In this document: in pieces, positions 7,749 through 15,138 of the stretch
Layout of the letters: every line of letters begins with the position of its first letter
How positions within the stretch are numbered: position 1 is the stretch's first letter
NCBI GenBank assembly: GCA_023380675.1
Contig: JAMCRS010000181.1
Span: forward strand, 1 to 19,640
From: Chloroflexota bacterium
Lineage (GTDB): Bacteria > Chloroflexota > Anaerolineae > UBA4142
Direction: 5' to 3'
Length of the DNA: 19,640 bases
Program-made: the position numbers and the translations under genes
Notes under the pieces: model-generated
What the model saw: the letters and a program-made list of their open reading frames with translations, nothing else
What the model was told of the DNA's origin: nothing
Databases searched by the model: none

Positions 7749-8591
7749 CTATATCCACCCCGTCGCTCTAAGAGCTACTGCCGCGAGTATAATCACAATC
7801 ACAAACCAACGCATGATATCCTGAGCAAGGAGGCTGCTTAGATGCGCCGGTTTGTCCGCGAGATAGGCGCCTCCGGCATAGATCTCTTCGCCGAAGAGGG
7901 GATGGGCCACCGACGTATAGACAAAAGGCAGCACGCCCACGGTGCTGGTTCCGCCGATTTGCTCCAAGTGACGATTGGCGCCCGTTTCGGCCAACAGCAA
8001 AAACTCGTCGCCAAACTGCCCGATCATGACATTGGCAATCAGGGTGCGCGGGTCGAGCAGGGGTAGGGTTCCCGCCGCATAAGGGAACCCATCAATCTGC
8101 CCACTGGCATAGAGCGCCGGATTGGGCGATTGGCCGGTGCCCAGGAGCGGGTCGGGGGCGACAAAGCGGGCGCGGGCCGGCTGGTATTCCTCCGGATAGC
8201 CGTGGCGGCTATAGGCGCGGCGGAGCAGGTCCTGAGCGACCGGCAGCGCGGTCGGATCCGCAAGAGTGACAATAGGCGGGCTGGCGCTGATCGCGGCGCG
8301 ATCGGCTACATAGTCCAGAACGGTGAGCCCGGCCATGGTATCGGACGTGTTACTTTTACCAATACCCGCAATACCGAGCGAGAGGTGGACGGGGCGGCCG
8401 GCCTCGGCGGCCTGAGCCAGCAAGCGCTTGAGCGTCTCATAAGCCGTTATCGGACGCAAGGTAATGCGCATCCCGCGCTTGACCGCCCAATAGGCAAAGA
8501 AGAACGGCGGAAGGAAAACGAGGAACAAAACAAGCGCCTGCGCTTGTTCGGATCCAACTGTCGATTTGAGGAGGCTCAGTAAGGCATCCAC
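7749..8591 (-). CDS. DUF6754-like membrane protein
   Basis: A 280-residue protein with one TM helix near each end (about residues 17-37 and 261-279) and a roughly 220-residue soluble region between. The central region contains RPVHLSLGIAGIGKSNTSDT and AGLTVLDYVADRAA, then GYPEEYQPARARFVAPDP and GQFGDEFLLLAE. This pattern resembles the family I know as DUF6754, which lacks an assigned function; the family name is from memory. The start is GTG at 8591 with GGAG about 11 nt upstream; no better ATG exists near the N terminus. It is second in the operon, 51 nt after the small helical protein. Two membrane ends with a large middle domain suggest that the domain and the terminal anchors work on one face of the membrane. 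Confidence 0.82.
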   Translation of the reverse strand: MDALLSLLKSTVGSEQAQALVLFLVFLPPFFFAYWAVKRGMRITLRPITAYETLKRLLAQAAEAGRPVHLSLGIAGIGKSNTSDTMAGLTVLDYVADRAAISASPPIVTLADPTALPVAQDLLRRAYSRHGYPEEYQPARARFVAPDPLLGTGQSPNPALYASGQIDGFPYAAGTLPLLDPRTLIANVMIGQFGDEFLLLAETGANRHLEQIGGTSTVGVLPFVYTSVAHPLFGEEIYAGGAYLADKPAHLSSLLAQDIMRWFVIVIILAAVALRATGWI

Positions 8592-8642
8592 GCGACACCA
8601 GACTCCGTCGTCGTGATCACGTTCGCCGATGCATCCTCAAGG

Positions 8643-8930
8643 TCAAGGATACCCGGGTCTTGCTGATTCCAATTGCTTGATCAGTTGTTCCACACTGGCA
8701 GGATCTTCGAGCAAGAGAGCGAGGTCTCGCACGGTGGTGCCATTCAGCCATGGACTCAGCAGGGGCTGGGCCACCCACAGCATCTGTGCGCCCGTAAACG
8801 CGAACGGCTTGTGCATCTCCAGGAATAAAATCGCCGGAGCAGTCAGGTGCAGCGCAGCCGCGCGGCGTGCCAGGTCTCGAATCAGTTGTTCGCGACGTCG
8901 TTGATCACAAGCCATGTTGCTCGGCGTCAA
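8643..8930 (-). CDS. Small conserved helical protein, first gene of the leftward operon
   Basis: A 90-95 residue protein with N-terminal basic helical character (RRREQLIRDLARRAA), a hydrophobic middle (PAILFLEMHKPFAFTGAQMLWVAQPLL) and an acidic, leucine-rich C-terminal helix (LALLLEDPASVEQLIKQLE). Small proteins of this kind are common in Chloroflexota but have no known role. Two starts are possible. TTG at 8930 has AGGGGG 7 nt upstream, but the predicted transcript would begin inside that sequence. ATG at 8915 gives 90 residues and a ~22-nt leader but has only a weak Shine-Dalgarno. I give the longer form and regard the start as unsettled. Confidence 0.75.
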   Translation of the reverse strand: MTPSNMACDQRRREQLIRDLARRAAALHLTAPAILFLEMHKPFAFTGAQMLWVAQPLLSPWLNGTTVRDLALLLEDPASVEQLIKQLESARPGYP

Positions 8931-8943
8931 GCCTCTGCCCCCT

Positions 8944-8972
8944 ATTATAAAGCCGGTATTCCGCTACGTCAA
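8944..8972 (-). promoter_or_regulatory. Near-consensus sigma-70-type promoter for the leftward operon
   Basis: On the minus strand TTGACG (8967-8972) and TATAAT (8944-8949) are separated by exactly 17 nt. The -10 is a perfect match and the -35 has one mismatch. Transcription should start near 8937-8938, only a few bases before the candidate TTG start at 8930. It is the only strong promoter I see for the eight leftward genes. Confidence 0.8.
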
Positions 8973-9097
8973 AAACACCGCGCGCACCTAACGGCTTGTG
9001 CGGGCCTCCTTGGCGGCTTTTAGCCCGTGCGTGTCTGATTCTAACACGGGGCGGGGACGCGTACAATGGGAATGGTGTCACCCCCTCTGGCTGGCGA

Positions 9098-9125
9098 TTG
9101 ACAAATCTCTATTTCTGGAGATAAT
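9098..9125 (+). promoter_or_regulatory. Promoter of the Phe T-box operon
   Basis: TTGACA (9098-9103, perfect -35) is followed after 16 nt by GATAAT (9120-9125, one mismatch to the -10 consensus). Transcription should begin near 9132, about 55-65 nt before T-box stem I. Its position immediately upstream of the leader supports the call. A small hairpin in the early leader (GCCATT...AATGGC, about 9151-9184) follows. Confidence 0.78.
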
Positions 9126-9375
9126 TTCACCAACTCCGCTTTTGGAGCTAACGCCATTGTCTCCTGTCTGGAAGGAATGGCGGCCAAGGCGATGACGGAG
9201 AGAAGTAGCCGTGCGAAATCCATCAGAGAGGAAGGGCCCTGAGATGCAAGCCCTCCAGGAGGCAGACGGCGAAATTCGCTCCCGAGCCGAGCGTGCGAAA
9301 TCGGTAAGCGATGAGACTAGTGCGTTCCGCTCGTCCAGCGTTAGAGGGACAGCCGATCTTTCGGCAGAGTGAGGG

Positions 9376-9479
9376 GATTGGTCGATTGGGTGACGGGATG
9401 ATTAGGTGATTGGGCGATTGGCCGACGGGCCGATCACCCCAATGACCCAATCGCCGAACGACCCAATCATTCAATCACC
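9376..9479. repeat. Fold-back array of thirteen 8-nt units inside the T-box leader
   Basis: From 9376 the sequence falls into strict 8-nt register: GATTGGTC, GATTGGGT, GACGGGAT, GATTAGGT, GATTGGGC, GATTGGCC, GACGGGCC, GATCACCC, CAATGACC, CAATCGCC, GAACGACC, CAATCATT, CAATCACC. The first seven follow a GATTGGGN pattern and the last five are its reverse complement in rotated register, so the whole array folds into a long imperfect hairpin. It sits between stem III and the antiterminator of the T-box. It looks like a non-coding repeat element that expanded or inserted there. Confidence 0.85.
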
Positions 9480-9508
9480 TAAAGAGGGTGGTACCACGAG
9501 ACTGCTGG

Positions 9509-9538
9509 CTCTCGTCCCTTTCAGGACGGGAGTTTTTT
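9509..9538 (+). terminator. T-box intrinsic terminator hairpin
   Basis: CTCTCGTCC (9509-9517) and GGACGGGAG (9524-9532) form a 9-bp stem with one G-U pair and a 6-nt loop, followed by six T (9533-9538). Its left arm is shared with the antiterminator, so the two structures are mutually exclusive. This is the regulatory switch of the Phe operon; with charged tRNA-Phe the hairpin should stop transcription just before the DUF952 gene. Confidence 0.93.
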
Positions 9539-9550
9539 ATTGGCGGGACT

Positions 9551-9889
9551 ATGGAACTCACTTTTCACCTCACACCGCGGGGCTATTTCGATGCTCTCGA
9601 TTCCGCCGTCGATTATATCCCGAGCGAATTTGAACGCGACGGATTTATTCACTGCACAGATGGCGCCGAGGCGATGGCGCAGGTCGCCACGGCGTACTAT
9701 AAAAATAATCCCGAGCCGCATTACTATCTCTACATTGACAAGGACAAGGTGCGCGCGCCGATCCGCTACGACGACCCGGACCGGCGTTACCCGCACATTT
9801 ACGGCCCGCTGAACCGGGATGCGATCCTTTCCGTGCGGCCCGCGCGGCGATTACCGGATGGGACATTTCTCGCTCCGGAGCCTGCGTGA
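9551..9889 (+). CDS. DUF952 family protein
   Basis: A 112-residue protein matching the DUF952 pattern: an N-terminal beta strand (TFHLTPRGYFDAL), the block FERDGFIHCTDGAEAMAQVATAYY, a strand pair (YYLYIDKDKV) and the signature RRYPHIYGPLNRDAILSV near residues 78-95. The family has no established biochemical role. I chose the ATG at 9551, because a longer in-frame start would lie inside the T-box antiterminator. It has only a weak GGCGGG-type ribosome binding site. It is the first gene after the T-box terminator and ends in a GTGA overlap with the MFS gene, so the two are co-translated. The placement links it to Phe-tRNA charging control, but the connection may be only transcriptional. Confidence 0.9.
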   Translation: MELTFHLTPRGYFDALDSAVDYIPSEFERDGFIHCTDGAEAMAQVATAYYKNNPEPHYYLYIDKDKVRAPIRYDDPDRRYPHIYGPLNRDAILSVRPARRLPDGTFLAPEPA

Positions 9890-11181
9890 GTCAAGACCAC
9901 GTTGCCTCCGAAGCGACATCGGGCAACGATTCCCGCCTTGCGCCGTTTGCGGCTCTGCAGAATCGTGACTTTCGTCTGCTCTGGTTCGCCCAGCTCATTT
10001 CCCAAGCGGGCACGACAATGCAGACGATCACCATCAACTGGCACATTTACATCCTGACCGGCTCAGCCCTCGCGCTCGGCCTCACCGGCCTTGTCCGGGT
10101 CGTGCCGATCATCGTCTTTTCGCTGGTCGGCGGAATTTTCGCCGATGCCCACGACCGCCGGCGCCTGTTGCTCGCCACGCAGAGCGCCATGATGATCTTT
10201 GCTGCGCTCCTCGGCGTGATCACCGAGACCGGGCACGCGTCAGTCCTGCTGATCTATTTGCTCTCGGCGCTCACCGCTGCCACCGTCGCGTTTGACAGTC
10301 CCGCCCGACAGGCGCTCGTGCCGAATCTCGTGCCCAGAGAGCAACTGACGAATGCGCTCAGTTTGAATAACATGATGAGCCAAGCTGCCGCCATCATCGG
10401 GCCGGCGCTCGCCGGTTTTGTCATTGCAGGTTTGAGCATCGCCGCCGTGTACTGGATCAACGCGGTCTCCTTTCTCGCCGTGCTCTTTGCGCTCCTCCTT
10501 ATGAGGACGCCGTCGCAGGAGAATCTCGGGATCGCGCGGGTGACGCCGGCAGCTTTAAGGGAAGGCATCAGCTTTGTCCGGCACTCGACGATTATTCTCT
10601 CGACGGCGCTTTTGGATTTCTTTGCCACATTTTTTTCGTCGGCGTCCGCCCTGCTGCCTATCTTCGCCCAAGATATCCTACACGTAGGGCCGCAGGGGTT
10701 GGGAATCCTGTACTCGGCCGAGTCCATCGGCGCCGTCGTGGCCGGCCTCGGCGTGGCATTCGTCGGAAACGTTCGGCACAAGGGGGTTGTTCTGTTATGG
10801 GCCATCGCCTTGTACGGGTTGGCCACGGCGCTGTATGGGGCCTCGCAGTGGTTCCTGCTTTCCTTTATCCTTTTGGCCTGCGTCGGCGCGGCCGATACCG
10901 TCAGCACGATTCTGCGGAACACGATTCGCCAGATTGCGACGCCCGATTATTTGCGAGGTCGGATGACATCGGTGATGATGATCTTTTTCATGGGCGGCCC
11001 GCAACTGGGTGAACTCGAAGCCGGGTTGGTCGCGGCGTGGCTCGGAGCGCCCCTTTCGGTCATCACCGGGGGCGTGGGAACTATTATTGCCGTCGCCATC
11101 ATGGCCTGGCTCGTGCCGTCGCTCAGGAATTACCGCGAGCGGGTGGAACCGGCCGGGGTCCATGCGTCAGCCGGCCAATGA
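9886..11181 (+). CDS. MFS transporter (enterobactin-exporter-like MFS_3 type)
   Basis: A 431-residue protein with about 12 hydrophobic segments. A short cytoplasmic N terminus leads to FRLLWFAQLISQAGTTMQ, where TM1 begins. The MFS motif A equivalent is GGIFADAHDRRRLL (about residues 82-95) between TM2 and TM3. The SPARQALVPNLVPREQLTNALSL region (TM4 to TM5) is typical of the MFS_3 / EntS-like exporters. The start is GTG at 9886, overlapping the DUF952 stop as GTGA, with GGAG 5-6 nt upstream. It is co-transcribed with pheS and pheT behind a Phe T-box. A role in moving Phe or an aromatic or toxic analogue is possible from context, but the substrate cannot be read from the sequence, and multidrug or siderophore export is the usual guess for the family. 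Confidence 0.92.
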   Translation: MSQDHVASEATSGNDSRLAPFAALQNRDFRLLWFAQLISQAGTTMQTITINWHIYILTGSALALGLTGLVRVVPIIVFSLVGGIFADAHDRRRLLLATQSAMMIFAALLGVITETGHASVLLIYLLSALTAATVAFDSPARQALVPNLVPREQLTNALSLNNMMSQAAAIIGPALAGFVIAGLSIAAVYWINAVSFLAVLFALLLMRTPSQENLGIARVTPAALREGISFVRHSTIILSTALLDFFATFFSSASALLPIFAQDILHVGPQGLGILYSAESIGAVVAGLGVAFVGNVRHKGVVLLWAIALYGLATALYGASQWFLLSFILLACVGAADTVSTILRNTIRQIATPDYLRGRMTSVMMIFFMGGPQLGELEAGLVAAWLGAPLSVITGGVGTIIAVAIMAWLVPSLRNYRERVEPAGVHASAGQ

Positions 11182-11240
11182 AACAAGAAGATAGCCGAAA
11201 GAGGCGAGAGTGAGGGGGACAGGGAGTAGAGGAGGAGAAG

Positions 11241-12278
11241 ATGATTGATCGCTTGAATCAATTGCGCGAAGAGGCGTTGGGCGCCCTCCAGCCGATTTGG
11301 GATGATGCCCAACTCGAGCAGTGGCGCGTCAAATTTCTCGGACGCAAAGGGGCGCTCTCGGCGGCCATGGACCAACTCGGGGCGCTTCCAAAGGAACAGC
11401 GCGCGGTGGTCGGCAAATTGGCGAACGAGACGAAAAACGCGCTCGAATCCGCCTATCAAGTGAAGGTGGGAGCTATCCAGCAGCGGGCGCTGAGTGAATC
11501 GCTCGAGACCGAACCATTGGATGTGACCCTCCCCGGACGGCCCTTAGCGACGGGCCGCCTGCATCCGGCGACGCAGAACCTGCGCGAGATCTATCGCATC
11601 TGGGGCGACATGGGTTTCCAGGTCTTTCGCTCCCGCGAAATCGAAACGGACGAGTTGAATTTTCAGCTGCTCAACATCCCGCCTTTCCATCCGGCCCGCG
11701 ATAACTGGGCCACCTTTTACGTGGCCGGCACGGGCCAGCGCGTCGTCCTGCGCACCCATACCTCGCCGGGCCAGATTCGTGCCATGCGCCTCCTCTCAGA
11801 GAATGGCACTCAGCCGGTACGTGTCATCCTGCCCGGGATGTGCTATCGTTACGAGCAGATCAGCGCGCGCTATGAAATCCAGTTCTATCAAGTCGAAGGT
11901 CTGGCGGTCGGGCGGAACGTCACCTTTGCGGATCTCAAGGGCACCCTGACGGAATTTGCGCGGCGGATGTATGGCGAGCGCCCGGTCCGCTTTTATGCTG
12001 ATCACTTTCCCTTCACCGAGCCGAGCGCTCAAATGGACGTCAAATGCATCATTTGCGAGGGGAGCGGTTGCCCCATCTGCAAGTATACGGGCTGGCTCGA
12101 GATTCTCGGCTCCGGTATGGTGCACCCTCAGGTTCTACGCAACGGCGGCTACGACCCGGACGAGTGGAGCGGCTTTGCGTTCGGTATGGGGGCTGAACGA
12201 ATCGCCATGCTCAAGCACGGGATCGAAGATATTCGCTATTTCTGGGCGGACGATCTCCGTTTCCTCGAGCAGTTCTAG
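11241..12278 (+). CDS. pheS: Phenylalanine--tRNA ligase alpha subunit
   Basis: The catalytic subunit of the alpha2beta2 class II synthetase that charges tRNA-Phe in the cytoplasm. Residues 1-85 form the N-terminal coiled-coil tRNA-binding arm (KFLGRKGALS at 31-40). The catalytic domain has RLHPATQNLREIYRIWGDMGF (106-126, motif 1 region), motif 2-like PGMCYRYEQISARYEIQFYQVEG (198-220) and motif 3 GFAFGMGAERIAMLKHGIEDIR (311-332). The C-terminal end FWADDLRFLEQF is typical. Between motifs 2 and 3 is a Cys4 knuckle (Cys269, 272, 277, 280), seen in a subset of bacterial PheS and possibly zinc-binding. At 345 residues it is of normal length. GGAGGAG lies 3 nt before the ATG. It follows the MFS gene by 59 nt and precedes pheT by 15 nt. 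Confidence 0.98.
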   Translation: MIDRLNQLREEALGALQPIWDDAQLEQWRVKFLGRKGALSAAMDQLGALPKEQRAVVGKLANETKNALESAYQVKVGAIQQRALSESLETEPLDVTLPGRPLATGRLHPATQNLREIYRIWGDMGFQVFRSREIETDELNFQLLNIPPFHPARDNWATFYVAGTGQRVVLRTHTSPGQIRAMRLLSENGTQPVRVILPGMCYRYEQISARYEIQFYQVEGLAVGRNVTFADLKGTLTEFARRMYGERPVRFYADHFPFTEPSAQMDVKCIICEGSGCPICKYTGWLEILGSGMVHPQVLRNGGYDPDEWSGFAFGMGAERIAMLKHGIEDIRYFWADDLRFLEQF

Positions 12279-12293
12279 AAGGCGGGAGACATT

Positions 12294-14966
12294 ATGAAAC
12301 TACCACTGAGTTGGATACGCGACTATGTCGATGTCAAGATTTCGCCGGACGAATTGGCCGAGCGCCTGACCTTCGCGGGCCTCGAAGTCGAGGGGATGGA
12401 CTATAACGGAATGCCGCGTCCCGCGGGAGCGCATTCCGCCCATGGCTTGGATTCCGGAGAGCGGCCCGAGCTGGCGTGGGATGCTACCCGAATCTACGTG
12501 GGCCAGATCCTTGAAGTCAAGCCGCATCCCAATGCCGACCGGCTTACACTTGCGATGGTAGACTATGGACATGGTGAGCCCATCCAAGTCGTCACGGGCG
12601 CGCCCAACATCAAGATCGGCGACCATGGGCAAAAGGTTGCCTTTGCGCTCGAAGGCGCGCGGCTCTTTGACGGACACCAAGCCGGCTGGGCGGCCATGAC
12701 GCTCAAGAAGAGCAAGATTCGAGGGATCGAATCCAGCTCGATGGTCCTTTCTGAAAAGGAACTGGGGTTGAGCGAGGACCACGAGGGGATCATCATTCTC
12801 CCGGAAGATGCTCCTGTCGGCGAGCCGCTTGTGAACTATCTTGGGGATGTCGTCCTCGATATCAAAATCAATCCGAATATGGCGCGGGCCGCATCTGTCC
12901 TCGGGATTGCGCGGGAGGTTGCGGCGCTCACCGGGCAAACCCTGCGCCTGCCGCCCCTGGAGGTCGTCGCGGAGGGTGCGCCTGTTCAAGGACTGGTCAA
13001 GATCGTCATCCAGGAACCGAGTCTCAACCCGCGCTTTACCGCAGCGCTCATCCGCGGCATCGAGCTCAAGGCTTCCCCCTTCTGGGTGCAGCGGCGTTTG
13101 AAGCTCGCCGGCATGCGGCCGATCAACAACATGGTGGATGCCACGAATTACGTGATGCTCGAGATCGGCCAACCCCTCCACGCTTTTGACTATGACAAAC
13201 TTGTCGCTCGCGCGGGCAAGACGTCTCCCACGATCATCACGCGCCTCGCTCGCCCGGGTGAAGAACTCGAGACGCTGGACGGCGTGAAACGGAAACTCGA
13301 TCCATTCACGATCCTCGTCACCGACACAACCAGCGCGCTCTCTATTGGAGGCATCATGGGGGGCGCGGAGACCGAGGTGGACGAAAACACAAAGAGCATC
13401 CTCCTCGAAGCCGCGGCCTGGGATTATATCAACCTCCGGCGCACGATGCAGTCCCAGCACCTCGCCTCCGAAGCCGGCTATCGCCTCAGCCGGGGTGTCC
13501 ACCCGTCGCAAGCCATCGCCGGCTTGAAACGCGGCATTGAAATGATGCGCGAGCTCGGGGGTGGCGCCATCGCGCGCGGCTTTATCGACGAGTACCCCGC
13601 CAAACCCCAAGAGGTCGTCATTGACTTGCCGGTCGCCGAGGTCACGCGTCAACTCGGCGTGGAAATTCCGCCGCCGCAGATCGCCGAGCTTTTGGAGCGA
13701 CTGGAATTCAAGGTGGAACCGCTCTCCGGTGCGGGCCAGGCCAGACGCCCCAGTTCCCCCTCTACCGTTTTCCGCGTCACCGTCCCTGATTCCCGGCTCG
13801 ACGTGGATGGGACCGACGACCTGGTGGAAGAGATCGCGCGCATGTACGGCTATAACCGGATCCCGATCTCACGCATGAACGACGAACTCCCGCCGCAAAG
13901 ATCGAACGTCGAGTTGGAACAAGAAGAGTTGGTCCGCGACCTCCTTGTCGACGCTGGATTGCAGGAGGTCATTACCTACTCCTTTACCACACCGGAGCAT
14001 GAAGCGCTTCTCACACTGCCGAACGCGCCCCGGCCGGCCTTTTCTGCACACGACTATGTGCACATCGAGAACCCCATCAGCGTGGAGCGGGCGGCCATGC
14101 GCCAGTCGCTCATGCCGAACCTGCTCGACGTAACGGCGAGTAACCTGCGCTATCGCGCGCGAGTGGCCATCTTTGAACTGGGTCGCGTGTACTGGAAGCG
14201 CGGACCGGACGATCACCTTCTGCCGCGAGAGATCGCGACTGAACTGCCAGAGGACCTGAACCTGCCGCTCGAGCGCCGCCGGCTCGCGATGGCGCTCACC
14301 GGACCGCGTGAGGAGCTTTCGTGGGACAAGACGGATACAAGGCCAATGGATTTCTTTGACCTGAAAGGCGTGGTCGAGGCCCTACTCGATGGTCTTCACA
14401 TTGCCGAGTTCGAGGGACGTGGCCGTCTGAACGGCATTGTCTTTGCCCCGTCCGATAACCCGGCCTTTCATCCCGGCCGCGCGGCCGTCCTCAAGCTCGC
14501 TTCTACCAACGGAGCACCACCGGAAGAGATCGGCGTTTTCGGCGAACTGCATCCCCTTGTGCGCGAGCGTTTTGACCTCCCTGCCCAGACTGTCCTCATC
14601 GGCGAATTCGATCTCGACGCACTGCTCGCCCAAGTGCCAGCCTCGAGTAAGGTGCAAGCGCTGTCGCGCTATCCTGCCGTCGTGCAAGACCTTGCGATTA
14701 TCGTGGAGGAGGCAGTCCCAGCGGAACGCGTCCATACGCTCATCCGGCAAACGGGCGGTGACCTGTTGCAGCGAGCCATCCTTTTCGACGTCTACCGGGG
14801 CGAACCCATCCCAACGGGGAACAAGTCACTTGCCTATGCACTCACGTTCCAAGCCATGGATCGTACCTTGTCGGACGCGGATGCCACGCGGTTGCGGGAA
14901 AAGATCGTCCAGCGCTTGAGGCGCGAGCTGGGCGCAGAAGTGCGAGGCGGGACGACGAGCCATTGA
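12294..14966 (+). CDS. pheT: Phenylalanine--tRNA ligase beta subunit
   Basis: The 890-residue beta subunit, which recognises tRNA-Phe and edits mischarged Tyr-tRNA. The N terminus is typical (MKLPLSWIRDYVDV). The EMAP/OB tRNA-binding domain spans about 66-180 (IYVGQILEVKPHPNADRLTL). The B3/B4 region around 240-420 contains MRPINNMVDATNYVMLEIGQPLHAFDYDKL, with the editing site of the family in this domain. The B5 and catalytic-like domains fill about 440-780, and the C-terminal ~95 residues form the FDX-ACB anticodon-binding domain (LSRYPAVVQDLAIIVEE, near 795). An insertion of about 25 residues (around 38-63) precedes the OB domain. The length is above the common 790-820 but of the usual architecture. 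GGGAG lies 5 nt before the ATG. It is the last gene of the T-box operon. Confidence 0.98.
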   Translation: MKLPLSWIRDYVDVKISPDELAERLTFAGLEVEGMDYNGMPRPAGAHSAHGLDSGERPELAWDATRIYVGQILEVKPHPNADRLTLAMVDYGHGEPIQVVTGAPNIKIGDHGQKVAFALEGARLFDGHQAGWAAMTLKKSKIRGIESSSMVLSEKELGLSEDHEGIIILPEDAPVGEPLVNYLGDVVLDIKINPNMARAASVLGIAREVAALTGQTLRLPPLEVVAEGAPVQGLVKIVIQEPSLNPRFTAALIRGIELKASPFWVQRRLKLAGMRPINNMVDATNYVMLEIGQPLHAFDYDKLVARAGKTSPTIITRLARPGEELETLDGVKRKLDPFTILVTDTTSALSIGGIMGGAETEVDENTKSILLEAAAWDYINLRRTMQSQHLASEAGYRLSRGVHPSQAIAGLKRGIEMMRELGGGAIARGFIDEYPAKPQEVVIDLPVAEVTRQLGVEIPPPQIAELLERLEFKVEPLSGAGQARRPSSPSTVFRVTVPDSRLDVDGTDDLVEEIARMYGYNRIPISRMNDELPPQRSNVELEQEELVRDLLVDAGLQEVITYSFTTPEHEALLTLPNAPRPAFSAHDYVHIENPISVERAAMRQSLMPNLLDVTASNLRYRARVAIFELGRVYWKRGPDDHLLPREIATELPEDLNLPLERRRLAMALTGPREELSWDKTDTRPMDFFDLKGVVEALLDGLHIAEFEGRGRLNGIVFAPSDNPAFHPGRAAVLKLASTNGAPPEEIGVFGELHPLVRERFDLPAQTVLIGEFDLDALLAQVPASSKVQALSRYPAVVQDLAIIVEEAVPAERVHTLIRQTGGDLLQRAILFDVYRGEPIPTGNKSLAYALTFQAMDRTLSDADATRLREKIVQRLRRELGAEVRGGTTSH

Positions 14967-15000
14967 GGTTGGCTGCCACTTCGGAAACAGGCAAGTTTTC

Positions 15001-15032
15001 CAGGGGCGCCCTACCAAAAGCGCCCCTGTTTT
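15001..15032 (+). terminator. Intrinsic terminator after pheT
   Basis: CAGGGGCG (15001-15008) and CGCCCCTG (15021-15028) form a perfect 8-bp GC-rich stem with a 12-nt loop, followed by a short T-run (15029-15032). It lies 35 nt after the pheT stop and before the next promoter, so it should end the Phe operon. The T-tract is short, and read-through is possible. Confidence 0.75.
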
Positions 15033-15112
15033 GGGCCACAAACGAGCCATTGGCTAGGCCAAAGGTCCTACTCGCGCGCCGCGCTCTGATTGTCACGTCT
15101 TCCCGCGAGTTG

Positions 15113-15121
15113 TGGTATACT
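15113..15121 (+). promoter_or_regulatory. Extended -10 promoter candidate before the 31-codon ORF
   Basis: TGGTATACT (15113-15121) combines a TGn extension with a near-consensus -10 (TATACT). A TTGTCA at 15090-15095 lies 20 nt upstream, too far for a standard -35. Transcription would start close to 15128, right before the AGGAGG at 15129-15134. It would drive the small ORF, cvpA and mutS2 after the pheT terminator. Confidence 0.55.
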
Positions 15122-15138
15122 ATTCTCCAGGAGGCGTT

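Larger units (their letters stand above)
9132..9538 (+). promoter_or_regulatory. T-box riboswitch, Phe-specific (specifier TTC), upstream of the DUF952-MFS-pheS-pheT operon
   Basis: A T-box leader senses uncharged tRNA and lets transcription continue into aminoacylation genes. Stem I is clear: GGAG (9197-9200) pairs with CTCC (9279-9282), and GCCGT (9208-9212) pairs with ACGGC (9266-9270). Between them lies an internal loop with AGTA (9204-9207) on one side and GAAATTCG (9271-9278) on the other. The specifier is TTC at 9275-9277, a Phe codon followed by a purine, as usual. CAGAGAG (9224-9230) and an apical GATG are also present. A stem III candidate is GCCGA/TCGGC (9352-9365). The T-box sequence AGGGTGGTACCACG (9485-9498) has a 7-nt bulge carrying TGGT, whose last base fits the A73 discriminator of tRNA-Phe. 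The antiterminator pairs AGGG with CCCT (9516-9519) and ACGAG with CTCGT (9511-9515). Confidence 0.95.

Noticed and set aside
8343..8390. GIAGIGKSNT in the DUF6754-like protein as a P-loop NTPase motif
   Set aside because: It does not match the Walker A pattern GxxxxGK[ST] in a proper strand-loop-helix setting, and no Walker B follows.
9376..9479. The 8-nt repeat array as a CRISPR
   Set aside because: Units are only 8 nt with no unique spacers, and the two halves are reverse complements; no cas genes nearby.
12300..13652. A long antisense open frame (about 450 codons) across pheT
   Set aside because: It lies wholly opposite a certain gene with recognised domains, and its composition is that of the reverse complement of a GC-rich coding frame.
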